64,000 bases of DNA from Paenimyroides aestuarii (GTDB lineage Bacteria > Bacteroidota > Bacteroidia > Flavobacteriales > Flavobacteriaceae): positions 2,480,001 through 2,544,000 of the forward strand of contig NZ_CP102382.1 of assembly GCF_024628805.1 (NCBI RefSeq), written 5' to 3'. The position numbers and the translations under genes were made by a program. Under the pieces are notes generated by a model. The model was not told where the DNA came from. It ran no database searches and saw only the letters and a list, made by a program, of their open reading frames with translations. Positions within the stretch are counted from its first letter, which is position 1, and every line of letters begins with the position of its first letter. Below are positions 9,395-17,761 of the stretch, piece by piece.

Positions 9395-9755
9395 TTTTTT
9401 AATAATGTTTTTAAGCACGCTAGGGGCCATTTTTATATTGATAGCCTCTTGGGGTATCCTTAAAATGCCCGATTTTTATTCCCGTTTATCTGTTACCATC
9501 AAAGCAGCTACTTTAGGTATTGGGTGCATCTTAATTGCTGCCGCCTTGCATTTTTCAGATTTTTCGGTTACAACAAAAGCAATTGCCATTATTTTCTTTT
9601 TATTCATCACATCGCCCGTAGCAGGTTTTTTAATAAGTAAAGTTGCCTATCTCACCGGCACTAAATTGTGGAAACATTCTATCTTTGATGAGCTTAAAAA
9701 CGATAAAGATGCAGTAAATCTGCAAAAAGAAAATCAAGAAGAAAATGAAAAATAA
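9387..9755 (+). CDS. mrpG: Mrp Na+/H+ antiporter subunit G
   Basis: 122 residues, three helices, with the MnhG/PhaG signature G-I-L-K-M-P-D-F-Y-S-R-L. A charged cytoplasmic tail (K-N-D-K-D-A, then K-E-N-Q-E-E-N-E) follows the last helix. It is the final subunit gene of the operon; its stop overlaps the next gene (glycerophosphodiesterase) by 11 bases. Confidence 0.93.
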   Translation: MNDFLIMFLSTLGAIFILIASWGILKMPDFYSRLSVTIKAATLGIGCILIAAALHFSDFSVTTKAIAIIFFLFITSPVAGFLISKVAYLTGTKLWKHSIFDELKNDKDAVNLQKENQEENEK

Positions 9756-10452
9756 AGTCATTGCGCATCGCGGTGCATGGAAAGAATTCAACTTACCTCA
9801 AAATTCAATAGCCTCCTTACAAAAAGCCATTGAATTGCAGTGCATAGGCAGCGAAATTGATGTGCACTTAACCAAAGATGATTTCATCGTTGTAAACCAT
9901 GATCATGATTTTTATGGATTGCCAATTGAAAACACCAACTATTCCGATTTACTTTCAAAGACACATCCAAACGGTGAAAAATTAACATTATTAGTCGAAT
10001 TTTTCAAACAAATAAACAATCAAAATACCACCAAACTCATTGTAGAAATCAAAACATCACAGATATCGCCTAAGAGAACTCAAAAGCTTATTGATATACT
10101 TACAGAGCAAATTCCACTGAAAACTACTGTGCAAAACACCGAATTTATCTTATTTGATTTTGCCGCTGCGATTTATTTAAAAAAGCAATTGCCCTTATTT
10201 CATGTGCATTATTTGGAAGGAGATAAAACAGCACAACAAATTTTTGAAAGCGGTTTAAACGGTATGGATTACCCATTTGATTTATTGCTAAAAAACCCAG
10301 AAATTATTCGGGAATTCAAAAAAATGTACTTACAAACAAACACTTGGACAGTTAATAATCTCGAAGTTGCCCATCAATTAATCGCCCAAGGAATTGATTT
10401 CATAACCACAGATTACCCTCAGTTTTTTATGAGGAATGATGGAATGCATTAA
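9745..10452 (+). CDS. Glycerophosphodiester phosphodiesterase family protein
   Basis: 235 residues, GDPD TIM-barrel. Catalytic and metal residues are visible: H-R-G-A-W at residues 8-12 (general acid His/Arg), E-I-D-V-H-L-T-K-D (metal-binding Glu/Asp), and V-N-H-D-H-D-F. No signal peptide, so it is cytoplasmic (UgpQ-like), releasing glycerol-3-phosphate from deacylated phospholipids. It overlaps mrpG by 11 bases and so is the eighth gene of the Mrp transcript. It converges on the sirtuin gene with a 4-base overlap of 3' ends. Confidence 0.88.
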   Translation: MKNKVIAHRGAWKEFNLPQNSIASLQKAIELQCIGSEIDVHLTKDDFIVVNHDHDFYGLPIENTNYSDLLSKTHPNGEKLTLLVEFFKQINNQNTTKLIVEIKTSQISPKRTQKLIDILTEQIPLKTTVQNTEFILFDFAAAIYLKKQLPLFHVHYLEGDKTAQQIFESGLNGMDYPFDLLLKNPEIIREFKKMYLQTNTWTVNNLEVAHQLIAQGIDFITTDYPQFFMRNDGMH

Positions 10453-11132
10453 TAACCTAGCAATTGATTTAAAACAGGCAATCCTTTTGTAGCTTTTTCA
10501 GCAATTATATGTATGTTCTTATTAAAATATTTGGTGTCGGCAGGGTGTTGGTCAATATAGAAAATTTGTTGAGCATTAGAAGCATAATCAATTAATCCGG
10601 CTGCTGGATAAACTTGTAGTGATGTTCCAACGATTACCAATATATCTGCTTTTTCTACAACTGAGACAGCAGATTGCATTTCTGGAACAGCTTCACCAAA
10701 CCAAACAATATGCGGTCTTAATTGCTGATTTTTGCTATTTGTAGTACCTATTAAAATATCTTCTTTCCATTCATAAATTAAATGATCTTCTACCAAACTT
10801 CGAGCTTTTAAGAGTTCCCCGTGTAAATGAATGATGTGTTTACTGCCTGCACGTTCGTGCAAATCGTCCACATTTTGAGTGATAACGGTAACATTAAAAT
10901 CTTTTTGAAAGGCAGCTATTTGTTTATGTGCCGCATTTGGATGTACCGTTAGTAATTGACGGCGACGTTGATTATAAAAATCAAGGACCAATTCTGGATT
11001 TTGCTGAAAACCCTCATAACTTGCCACTTTCATCACATCATGTCCTTCCCACAATCCATTAGCATCTCTAAAGGTTTTTAATCCACTTTCAGCTGAAATT
11101 CCTGCTCCCGTTAAAAAGACTAAATTTTTCAT
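10449..11132 (-). CDS. cobB: SIR2-family NAD-dependent protein deacylase
   Basis: 227 residues from ATG 11132; another ATG two codons upstream at 11138 is possible. Rossmann motif T-G-A-G-I-S-A-E-S-G and F-R-D bind NAD. T-Q-N-V-D-D-L-H-E-R-A-G and the catalytic His in H-L-H-G-E follow. Y-N-Q-R-R-R is the Tyr-x-x-Arg pair that reads acidic acyl groups (succinyl/malonyl) in class III sirtuins such as SIRT5 and CobB. The four Cys of the usual zinc module are absent: the stretch after H-G-E contains no Cys. It is a cytoplasmic desuccinylase/deacetylase. Confidence 0.88.
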   Translation of the reverse strand: MKNLVFLTGAGISAESGLKTFRDANGLWEGHDVMKVASYEGFQQNPELVLDFYNQRRRQLLTVHPNAAHKQIAAFQKDFNVTVITQNVDDLHERAGSKHIIHLHGELLKARSLVEDHLIYEWKEDILIGTTNSKNQQLRPHIVWFGEAVPEMQSAVSVVEKADILVIVGTSLQVYPAAGLIDYASNAQQIFYIDQHPADTKYFNKNIHIIAEKATKGLPVLNQLLGY

Positions 11133-11203
11133 ACGCATACAAATATTTTTCTAACACATCCTAAATTAAAAACAAAGCAATAGCACTTTTTCAATGATAC
11201 GAG

Positions 11204-11211
11204 TATCTTTG
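11204..11211 (+). promoter_or_regulatory. -7 box of the trmH promoter
   Basis: TATCTTTG, a perfect TAnnTTTG, ends 16 bases before the ATG at 11228. No clear TTTG at the ideal distance upstream. Confidence 0.55.
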
Positions 11212-11227
11212 CTAAAATTATAAAAAA

Positions 11228-11899
11228 ATGCATTCGTTAGATTTATATAAAAATACAGAATATTTAAGTTATTTAGAAGGATTTATCACCAAAAATAGAA
11301 TGTTGGGTTTTGAAAGAGTGTTGGCTCAAAGAACCAATCATTTTTGTGTAGCTGTGGAAGATGTTTATCAGTTGCATAACACAAGTGCAGTGATGCGTAG
11401 CTGTGAGGTTTTTGGTATTCAGAATTTGCATATAATCGAGCAAAAATTTAGTAAAACAATTGATAAACAAATTGCTATGGGAGCGGAAAAATGGGTAGAT
11501 ATTAATTCGCACAACACCACGCAGAATTGTATAGATGCTATAAAGCAAAAAGGCTATCAAATTGTTGCAACCACACCCCACAAAGATGCTTTTTTATTAG
11601 ATGATTTTGATGTAACAAAACCGTCGGCCATTTTTTTTGGAACAGAAAAAGATGGTTTGTCACCTGAAATTATGGATCAAGCAGATACATTCATCAAAAT
11701 ACCCATGTGTGGTTTCACGGAAAGTCTAAACATTTCAGTTTCTGCAGCTATCATTATTAATAATATCACAACACGCTTGAAAAAAACTGCTATTAATTGG
11801 CAACTTACAGAGGAAGAATTATTAATGAAAAAAATAGATTGGGCACGCAAATCCATAAAAGATATTGATTTTATAACCGAACGTTTTATTAATAAATAA
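11228..11899 (+). CDS. trmH: TrmH-family RNA 2'-O-methyltransferase (SPOUT)
   Basis: 223 residues. SPOUT knot motifs are present: N-T-S-A-V-M-R-S-C-E (motif 1, with the catalytic Arg), I-F-F-G-T-E-K-D-G-L-S (motif 2), and I-P-M-C-G-F-T-E-S-L-N-I-S-V-S (motif 3). The length and the N-terminal R-x-x-R-Q/T-x-x pattern fit TrmH, which makes Gm18 in the D loop of tRNA. A basic C-terminal helix (K-K-I-D-W-A-R-K-S-I-K) is typical. It is monocistronic. Confidence 0.87.
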   Translation: MHSLDLYKNTEYLSYLEGFITKNRMLGFERVLAQRTNHFCVAVEDVYQLHNTSAVMRSCEVFGIQNLHIIEQKFSKTIDKQIAMGAEKWVDINSHNTTQNCIDAIKQKGYQIVATTPHKDAFLLDDFDVTKPSAIFFGTEKDGLSPEIMDQADTFIKIPMCGFTESLNISVSAAIIINNITTRLKKTAINWQLTEEELLMKKIDWARKSIKDIDFITERFINK

Positions 11900-11910
11900 G
11901 AGTAATCCAC

Positions 11911-11946
11911 AAAAAAAAAGTGGGTTTACCGAAATAAACCCACTTT
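11911..11946 (-). terminator. Intrinsic terminator of an orphan minus-strand transcript
   Basis: 12-bp perfect stem (11917-11928 with 11935-11946), six-base loop, then a run of nine T on the minus strand (A run at 11911-11919 on plus). It is oriented mainly for minus-strand transcripts. It may also end trmH weakly, as only TTT closes the plus side. Confidence 0.75.
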
Positions 11947-12018
11947 AATAACCAAAAAAAACACTTATGAAAAACTCAAAAATTCTAAAACATTCACTTG
12001 TCATGTAGTAGATGAGTT
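11911..12018 (-). ncRNA. Candidate small RNA or short-peptide transcript
   Basis: A textbook promoter on the minus strand (TTTG at 12053-12050, 19-base spacer, TACATTTG at 12030-12023) is followed about 105 bases later by a strong terminator, with no annotated gene between. The unit could be a small RNA. Within it an ATG at 12004 opens a 19-codon frame rich in Phe (M-T-S-E-C-F-R-I-F-E-F-F), whose TAA at 11945-11947 touches the terminator stem, so a hydrophobic micropeptide is also possible. The next minus-strand gene is 780 bases away across trmH, so a leader role is unlikely. Confidence 0.5.
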
Positions 12019-12022
12019 GATA

Positions 12023-12053
12023 CAAATGTACGAAGTTTTTTTAATTATACAAA
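12023..12053 (-). promoter_or_regulatory. Consensus promoter of the orphan transcript
   Basis: TTTG (12053-12050), exactly 19 bases, TACATTTG (12030-12023) read on the minus strand; both boxes match the Bacteroidetes sigma-A consensus perfectly. It lies downstream of the oxygenase stop at 12079, so it cannot serve that gene. Confidence 0.7.
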
Positions 12054-12078
12054 TACTTTGTTTTTTTTTGTAAAAAAA

Positions 12079-13029
12079 TTATTTCTTAATCAAACCCAAT
12101 TCTATTAACCTTTCCGTTAAAAAAGCACCTGCAGTTATATCTTCATAAAGTTTAGGATTTTCTTCGTTCACACAGTTATCCAAACAATTTAAAGGCATTT
12201 CGCTTATTGGGTGCATAAAGAAAGGAATTGAAAAGCGCGAAGTTCCCCATAATTCTCGTGGGGGATTGACCACTTGATGTATAGTAGATTTTAGTTTATT
12301 ATTGGTGTGTCGCGACAACATATCACCTACATTTATAACCAATTCATCTTCGGCGGCAATTGCATCAATCCATTCGCCATTGTTGTTTTGAACTTGCAAA
12401 CCTTTTCCTTGTGCGCCCATTAAAAGCGTAATTAAATTAATGTCGCCGTGCGCAGCTGCTCGTACGGCATCTTTTGGTTCATCGAGAATAGGAGGGTAGT
12501 GAATTGGGCGTAATATTGAGTTTCCGTTTTTAACAAAATCGTCAAAATAAAATTCATTCAAACCCAAATACAAAGCCAAAGCCCGCAATACGTAAACTCC
12601 CGTTTTTTCTAGCATTTTGTAAGCTTCTTTTCCTGTTGAATTGAATTCAGGAAGTTCAGTAACCGTTACATTTGCGGGATATTCGTTTGCCAATTTGTCA
12701 TTGTTTTCAACATATTGTCCAAAATGCCAAAACTCTTTTAAATCGCCTGTGGATCTTCCTTTTGCAGATTCTTTTCCAAAGGAAACATAACCACGTTGAC
12801 CGCCAATTCCGGGAATTTCATATTTTTGCTTAACTTCTAGTGGAAGGTGAAAAAAGGCGCGAACTTGCTGGTATAATTTTGCAACCAATTCTTCACTTAA
12901 AAAGTGTCCTTTTAAAGCTACGAAACCAATTTCTTCGTAAGCTTTACCGATTTCATTAACAAATTTTTGTTTGCGTACCGGATCATCCGATAGGAAATCA
13001 CGCAAATTAACACTGGGTATATTTTGCAT
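12079..13029 (-). CDS. Isopenicillin-N-synthase-like 2-oxoglutarate/Fe(II) oxygenase
   Basis: 316 residues. The N-terminal DIOX_N region begins I-P-S-V-N-L-R-D-F. The iron facial triad is visible as H-G-D (A-A-A-H-G-D-I-N-L-I-T-L-L) and the distal His in K-S-T-I-H-Q-V. The 2-oxoglutarate anchor is S-R-F-S-I-P-F-F. This is the plant/fungal-like IPNS family, common in bacteria as dioxygenases of small molecules. The substrate cannot be told. The ATG is at 13029, with its own promoter just upstream, and a TetR gene lies 68 bases upstream on the same strand. Confidence 0.85.
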   Translation of the reverse strand: MQNIPSVNLRDFLSDDPVRKQKFVNEIGKAYEEIGFVALKGHFLSEELVAKLYQQVRAFFHLPLEVKQKYEIPGIGGQRGYVSFGKESAKGRSTGDLKEFWHFGQYVENNDKLANEYPANVTVTELPEFNSTGKEAYKMLEKTGVYVLRALALYLGLNEFYFDDFVKNGNSILRPIHYPPILDEPKDAVRAAAHGDINLITLLMGAQGKGLQVQNNNGEWIDAIAAEDELVINVGDMLSRHTNNKLKSTIHQVVNPPRELWGTSRFSIPFFMHPISEMPLNCLDNCVNEENPKLYEDITAGAFLTERLIELGLIKK

Positions 13030-13048
13030 TTTTATAAACTTTGATTAA

Positions 13049-13079
13049 CAAAGTTAACAATTTTAGGTAGTTAAATAAA
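13049..13079 (-). promoter_or_regulatory. Promoter of the oxygenase gene
   Basis: On the minus strand, TTTA (13079-13076), 19 bases, TAACTTTG (13056-13049); 19 bases separate it from the ATG at 13029. The upstream box has one mismatch to TTTG. Confidence 0.6.
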
Positions 13080-13097
13080 ACCGTTAGCTGTAAATTG

Positions 13098-13757
13098 TTA
13101 ATCAAGTTGTGCTTTTTGGTGTGCCATTTCAATCACAGTATAAAGAGCCTCTTTAATGCGTTGCTCTCCTGCCGGTTCGTTGATATCAATTCCGCAAAAT
13201 AAACTGCCATTGGTTTTTCCGTGAAGCGCCAAATAATAAACACCTGCAATTAAAACCGCTAAAATTCCCCGCAAATCTACATTTGCATTTTTGTAAGCAG
13301 GTTCGGCTACTTCAAAGAAAGCTTCGCCCAATTCTTCGCGTTTATCGGCTAAATTGCGTAAAAAAGGTTTGCTTTCGCCAATTTCCCAATGAATGATTTT
13401 TTGAAGCACTTTATCTTTTAGCAAAGTTTCTAATTGATTGTGTAGAATGCCATAAATAGCTTCTTTCGGAATTCCGTTTGTATTTTCAAGCAGCGATAAT
13501 ACATCGTTTTTGGCAACAGCATTCAAAAAATCGCGTTGTAAGATGTATTCTTCTACTAAATTATCTAAACTGCCAAAATAAGTCCAAACCAAACTTTTGT
13601 CAATACCGGCTTCTTTTGCAATAGCACTGGCATTCAGACCGGTATATCCTTTTTTTAGAAGCACTTTTCCCACTGCTTGAACCATTTTTGCTTTTGTTCG
13701 GTCTTTATCGCGCAATACACCCGATGTTCGCTTGCGTTTTTTGGGTTTATCGTCCAT
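13098..13757 (-). CDS. TetR/AcrR family transcriptional regulator
   Basis: 219 residues. A basic N-terminal arm (K-P-K-K-R-K-R-T) is followed by the TetR helix-turn-helix (about residues 23-68), with A-S-A-I-A-K-E-A-G-I-D-K-S-L-V-W-T-Y-F-G as its recognition part. The C-terminal ligand domain is all-helical. It is divergent from the E1 gene (start 14010) and upstream of the oxygenase. A palindrome centred on its own -7 box (13787-13810) predicts autorepression. The ligand is unknown. Confidence 0.88.
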   Translation of the reverse strand: MDDKPKKRKRTSGVLRDKDRTKAKMVQAVGKVLLKKGYTGLNASAIAKEAGIDKSLVWTYFGSLDNLVEEYILQRDFLNAVAKNDVLSLLENTNGIPKEAIYGILHNQLETLLKDKVLQKIIHWEIGESKPFLRNLADKREELGEAFFEVAEPAYKNANVDLRGILAVLIAGVYYLALHGKTNGSLFCGIDINEPAGEQRIKEALYTVIEMAHQKAQLD

Positions 13758-13786
13758 AGGTAAAGTTTTTAGATTAAATTAAAAAA

Positions 13787-13826
13787 CTGATTTACAAAAT
13801 TATAAATCAGTTTCTTTAATAACAAA
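13787..13826 (-). promoter_or_regulatory. Autoregulated tetR promoter with embedded operator
   Basis: Minus-strand promoter TTTG (13826-13823), 20 bases, TAATTTTG (13802-13795). The -7 box fills the 8-base centre of a perfect 8-bp inverted repeat, CTGATTTA at 13787-13794 and TAAATCAG at 13803-13810. A TetR dimer there would block RNA polymerase. Confidence 0.65.
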
Positions 13827-14009
13827 CAACATAACCATAGTTAAAGGTTAAAATTGAAAATTTCAAGGTGTCTTTAAAATGATTAGTATCAAAATTATAT
13901 AAAAAAAAATTATAATCCAAAAAAAATCACATAGTAGTGAAAAAAAAATTCAATTAGGAGGAATAAATAAAATTTGTACTTTTAGACAAAAATTTTCACA
14001 ACCCATTTT

Positions 14010-15986
14010 ATGGAAGTTCAAACAGAAATTTTATCGCAAGAGCTATTATTAGATCTTTATAAAAAATTATTGAAACCTCGATTAATAGAGGAAAAAATGT
14101 TGATTTTGATCCGTCAGGGAAAAGTATCAAAATGGTTTTCAGGCATGGGGCAAGAAGCCATTGCAGTTGGTGTAACATCTATTCTTCACAATGATGAATA
14201 TATTTTACCAATGCACAGAAACCTTGGAGTTTTTACAAGTAGAAACATTCCTTTAAGCAGATTGTTTTCGCAATGGCAAGGAAAACCAAACGGATTTACA
14301 AAAGGACGCGACCGTTCGTTTCACTTTGGTACCCAAGAATTTAATATTGTGGGAATGATTTCGCATTTGGGACCGCAGTTGGGTATTGCCGATGGAATTG
14401 CACTGGCACATAAACTGCGAAAAGAAAACAAAATTACGGCGGTTTTTACTGGCGAAGGAGCAACCTCTGAAGGCGATTTTCACGAAGCTTTAAACGTTGC
14501 TGCCGTTTGGAATTTGCCCGTAATGTTTATTATTGAAAACAATGGTTACGGACTTTCAACGCCTACCAACGAACAATATAAGTGCGAAAATCTTGCCGAC
14601 AAAGGCATTGGTTATGGTATGGAAAGTCATATTATTGATGGGAACAATATTGTGGAAGTTTATACCAAACTTTCTGCAATTGCCAATGATATGCGCCAAA
14701 ATCCGCATCCGGTTTTAATTGAAATGAAAACCTTTAGAATGCGTGGACACGAAGAGGCGAGTGGTACCAAATATGTGCCGAAAGAACTTTTTGAAGAGTG
14801 GAAATTGAAAGATCCAATTGCCCGATTAAAGAACTATTTATCTGAAATGGGTATTTTGTCTGATGAACAAGACCTATGCATACGAAGCGAAATTAAAGAG
14901 GAAATTGATACACATTGGAAAATTACGCAAGACGAAGCTGGTTTAGAAGCTCATCTGGAAACGGAATTGAATGATGTGTATAAACCTTTTGATTACCAAC
15001 ACTTTGAAGCATCTTCCGATACAAAAAATATGCGTTTTATTGATGCCATTTCCGAAGGATTGAAACAATCGTTTGAGCGTCATGAAAATTTAGTAATCAT
15101 GGGGCAAGACATTGCCGAATACGGAGGTGCTTTTAAGGTAACCGAAGGTTTTGTTGATGCTTTTGGCAAAGAACGAGTGCGCAACACGCCAATTTGCGAA
15201 AGTATTATTGTGTCTGCCGCAGCCGGATTATCTATCAATAAATACAAAGCAATTGTAGAAATGCAATTTGCCGATTTTGTTTCAACAGGTTTTAATCCCA
15301 TCGTAAATTTATTGGCAAAGCAGCATTACCGTTGGGGCGAACATGCCGATGTGGTGGTGCGCATGCCTTGTGGTGCAGGTTCGGGCGCTGGTCCGTTTCA
15401 TTCGCAAACAAACGAAGCTTGGTTTACTAAAACTCCGGGACTAAAAGTGGTTTATCCTGCTTTTCCTATCGATGCCAAAGGGTTGTTGAACACCGCAATT
15501 AATGATCCCAATCCGGTGATTTTCTTTGAACATAAAAATTTGTATCGCAGTAAATCGCAAGATGTTCCGGCAAATTATTACACCATTCCGTTTGGGCAGG
15601 CTTCGTTAATTAAAGAAGGAAACGATGTAACGATTATTTCTTACGGAGCGGGCGTTCATTGGGCATTGGAAACTTTAGAAAAACATACAAATATTTCAGC
15701 CGATTTGATCGATTTAAGAACGCTTCAACCTTTAGATTACGAAAGCATTCAAAAATCGGTACAAAAAACAAACCGAGTAATTATTTTGCAAGAAGATACG
15801 CTTTTTGGAGGCATTGCCAGCGATTTATCGGCTTGGATTATGGAAAATTGTTTTGAATATTTAGATGCACCAATAAAACGTGTAGCGAGTATCGAAACAC
15901 CTATACCTTTTATGGATCATCTAGAAGCGCAATATTTGCCAAAAGAACGTTTTGAACAAGAATTATTAGTACTTTTACAGTTTTAA
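14010..15986 (+). CDS. Branched-chain 2-oxoacid dehydrogenase E1, fused alpha and beta subunits
   Basis: 658 residues. The alpha half (about 1-330) carries the thiamine-diphosphate motif G-E-G-A-T-S-E-G-D-F-H-E-A through E-N-N-G-Y-G. The beta half (about 335-658) carries G-Q-D-I-A-E-Y-G-G-A-F and P-C-G-A-G. In most bacteria these are two proteins; the fusion is usual in Bacteroidetes. It decarboxylates branched-chain 2-oxoacids (or pyruvate) and passes the acyl group to E2, whose likely gene lies 30 kb away at 45997-47301. A -7-like TACTTTTA box at 13977-13984 precedes the ATG by 25 bases. Confidence 0.9.
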   Translation: MEVQTEILSQELLLDLYKKLLKPRLIEEKMLILIRQGKVSKWFSGMGQEAIAVGVTSILHNDEYILPMHRNLGVFTSRNIPLSRLFSQWQGKPNGFTKGRDRSFHFGTQEFNIVGMISHLGPQLGIADGIALAHKLRKENKITAVFTGEGATSEGDFHEALNVAAVWNLPVMFIIENNGYGLSTPTNEQYKCENLADKGIGYGMESHIIDGNNIVEVYTKLSAIANDMRQNPHPVLIEMKTFRMRGHEEASGTKYVPKELFEEWKLKDPIARLKNYLSEMGILSDEQDLCIRSEIKEEIDTHWKITQDEAGLEAHLETELNDVYKPFDYQHFEASSDTKNMRFIDAISEGLKQSFERHENLVIMGQDIAEYGGAFKVTEGFVDAFGKERVRNTPICESIIVSAAAGLSINKYKAIVEMQFADFVSTGFNPIVNLLAKQHYRWGEHADVVVRMPCGAGSGAGPFHSQTNEAWFTKTPGLKVVYPAFPIDAKGLLNTAINDPNPVIFFEHKNLYRSKSQDVPANYYTIPFGQASLIKEGNDVTIISYGAGVHWALETLEKHTNISADLIDLRTLQPLDYESIQKSVQKTNRVIILQEDTLFGGIASDLSAWIMENCFEYLDAPIKRVASIETPIPFMDHLEAQYLPKERFEQELLVLLQF

Positions 15987-16004
15987 AACAAACACAACAT
16001 TATA

Positions 16005-16961
16005 ATGAAAACCATAACTTCTTCTAACTTTAATTTTCCGGGTCAAAAAGCAGTTTACAAAGGAAAAGTACGTGAAGTTTACACAATTAACGATGATTTA
16101 TTGGTAATGATTGCAACCGACCGTTTATCGGCTTTTGATGTAATTATGCCAAAAGGAATTCCCTATAAAGGTCAAATTTTGAACCAAATTGCATCAAAAT
16201 TCATGCAACTTACTGAAGATATTGTACCCAATTGGTTAATCGCAAATCCAGATCCAAACGTAGCGGTGGGGCATTTGTGTGAACCTTTTAAGGTTGAAAT
16301 GGTGATTCGCGGTTATTTGTCGGGGCATGCAGCACGTGAATATGCAGCAGGAAAACGCATTTTGTGTGGTGTTGAAATGCCAGAAGGTATGAAAGAAAAC
16401 GATAAATTCCCAACGCCAATTATTACACCAACTACCAAAGCTGCTGTTGGCACACACGATGAAGATATTTCTAAAGAAGATATTTTGGCACAAGGAATTG
16501 TTTCTAAAGAAGATTACGAAGTTTTGGAACAATACACACACGCCTTATATCAGCGTGGAACAGAGATTGCAGCCGCTCGTAGATTGATTTTGGTCGATAC
16601 AAAGTATGAATTTGGTAAAACAAAAGACGGTAAAATTGTATTGATTGATGAAATTCACACGCCCGATTCTTCTCGTTATTTTTATGCAGAAGGATACCAA
16701 GAGCGTCAGGATAAAAACGAAGCACAAAAACAGTTATCAAAAGAATTTGTGCGTCAGTGGTTAATTGCAAACGGTTTTCAAGGGAAAGATGGTCAGCAAA
16801 TTCCTGAAATGACCGATGCATACATTGAAACCGTTTCAGAAAGATATATTGAATTGTACGAAAACATTATTGGTGAAAAATTTGAAAAAGCCGATGTTTC
16901 CAACATTCACGAACGTATCGAACAAAATGTAAATTCTTTTTTGGCATCTTATAAAAAATAA
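16005..16961 (+). CDS. purC: Phosphoribosylaminoimidazole-succinocarboxamide synthase (SAICAR synthetase)
   Basis: 318 residues, the longer form of PurC. Motifs include Y-K-G-K-V-R-E-V-Y near the N-terminus, [20 protein letters not shown], and [12 protein letters not shown] (the SAICAR signature). It joins aspartate to CAIR with ATP in purine synthesis, in the cytoplasm. It starts 18 bases after the E1 stop, so may be cotranscribed. A palindromic repeat follows it. Confidence 0.95.
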   Translation: MKTITSSNFNFPGQKAVYKGKVREVYTINDDLLVMIATDRLSAFDVIMPKGIPYKGQILNQIASKFMQLTEDIVPNWLIANPDPNVAVGHLCEPFKVEMVIRGYLSGHAAREYAAGKRILCGVEMPEGMKENDKFPTPIITPTTKAAVGTHDEDISKEDILAQGIVSKEDYEVLEQYTHALYQRGTEIAAARRLILVDTKYEFGKTKDGKIVLIDEIHTPDSSRYFYAEGYQERQDKNEAQKQLSKEFVRQWLIANGFQGKDGQQIPEMTDAYIETVSERYIELYENIIGEKFEKADVSNIHERIEQNVNSFLASYKK

Positions 16962-16990
16962 TTTATTATCGTTATTATTAATAACTTACG

Positions 16991-17072
16991 GTTTGTCATT
17001 CTGAGGGAAACGTAGTGGAGTGAAAAATCTTTTGATAAATAAATAGATTCCTCCTCCGTTGGAATGACAAAC
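16991..17072. repeat. Palindromic intergenic repeat (GTCATTC...GAATGAC type)
   Basis: Perfect 11-bp terminal inverted repeats, GTTTGTCATTC at 16991-17001 and its complement at 17062-17072, enclosing a partly self-complementary centre. It lies between purC and the nitroreductase gene. Repeats with TCATTCTGAG ends are dispersed in Bacteroidetes genomes. A degenerate half copy is at about 20618-20665. Confidence 0.7.
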
Positions 17073-17109
17073 TGTTGAATGTTATCAATAAGTCATAAAA
17101 ATAAAAATT

Positions 17110-17742
17110 ATGAGTATTATTCCCGCATTGCAATGGCGCTACGCTACCAAAAAAATGAACGGCGAAAAAGTTTCTCAAGAAAAAATAAGCAATATTTTAG
17201 AAGCCGCACGCTTGGCGCCCACATCATCAGGTTTGCAACCTTTTGAAATACTGGTTATTACCAATCAATCATTAAAAGAACAATTGAAACCTTTCGCTTT
17301 CAATCAATCACAAATTACAGATTGTTCCCATTTATTGGTGTTTGCAGCTTGGAGTGCATATGATGTTGCCAAAATAAGTTATTATTTCGATTATTACGAG
17401 ACAGAACGCAATTTGCCCGAAGGTTTTTCAAACGGTTATAAAAACAACGTCATTAAACAATTAACGTCTATGACACCCGAACGCCAATTTGAACATGCTG
17501 CTCGCCAAGTGTATATTGCATTGGGAATGGCATTGACAGAAGCCGGTGCTTTGGAAGTAGATTCGATACCAATGGAAGGTTTTATTAACCACGAAATTGA
17601 CAAACTACTGCATTTAGAAGAAAAAGGCTTGCGAAGTGTGGTGCTTTTACCAATTGGTTACCGCGATGCCGAAAATGATTGGCAAGCAGAATTAAAAAAG
17701 GTAAGAAAACCAAATGATTACATGATTTCGTATATTGAATAA
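17110..17742 (+). CDS. NAD(P)H-dependent nitroreductase-family oxidoreductase
   Basis: 210 residues, NfsB/FMN-reductase fold. The N-terminal R-Y-A-T-K-K-M-N-G-E-K-V-S is the FMN-phosphate-binding signature of the NfsB group. A-A-R-L-A-P-T-S-S-G-L-Q-P-F and the C-terminal G-Y-R-D-A-E-N-D follow. It reduces nitroaromatics or quinones with FMN, in the cytoplasm; the physiological substrate is not known. The next gene starts 20 bases after its stop. Confidence 0.9.
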   Translation: MSIIPALQWRYATKKMNGEKVSQEKISNILEAARLAPTSSGLQPFEILVITNQSLKEQLKPFAFNQSQITDCSHLLVFAAWSAYDVAKISYYFDYYETERNLPEGFSNGYKNNVIKQLTSMTPERQFEHAARQVYIALGMALTEAGALEVDSIPMEGFINHEIDKLLHLEEKGLRSVVLLPIGYRDAENDWQAELKKVRKPNDYMISYIE

Positions 17743-17761
17743 CTTATTTAAAACAGATGGA

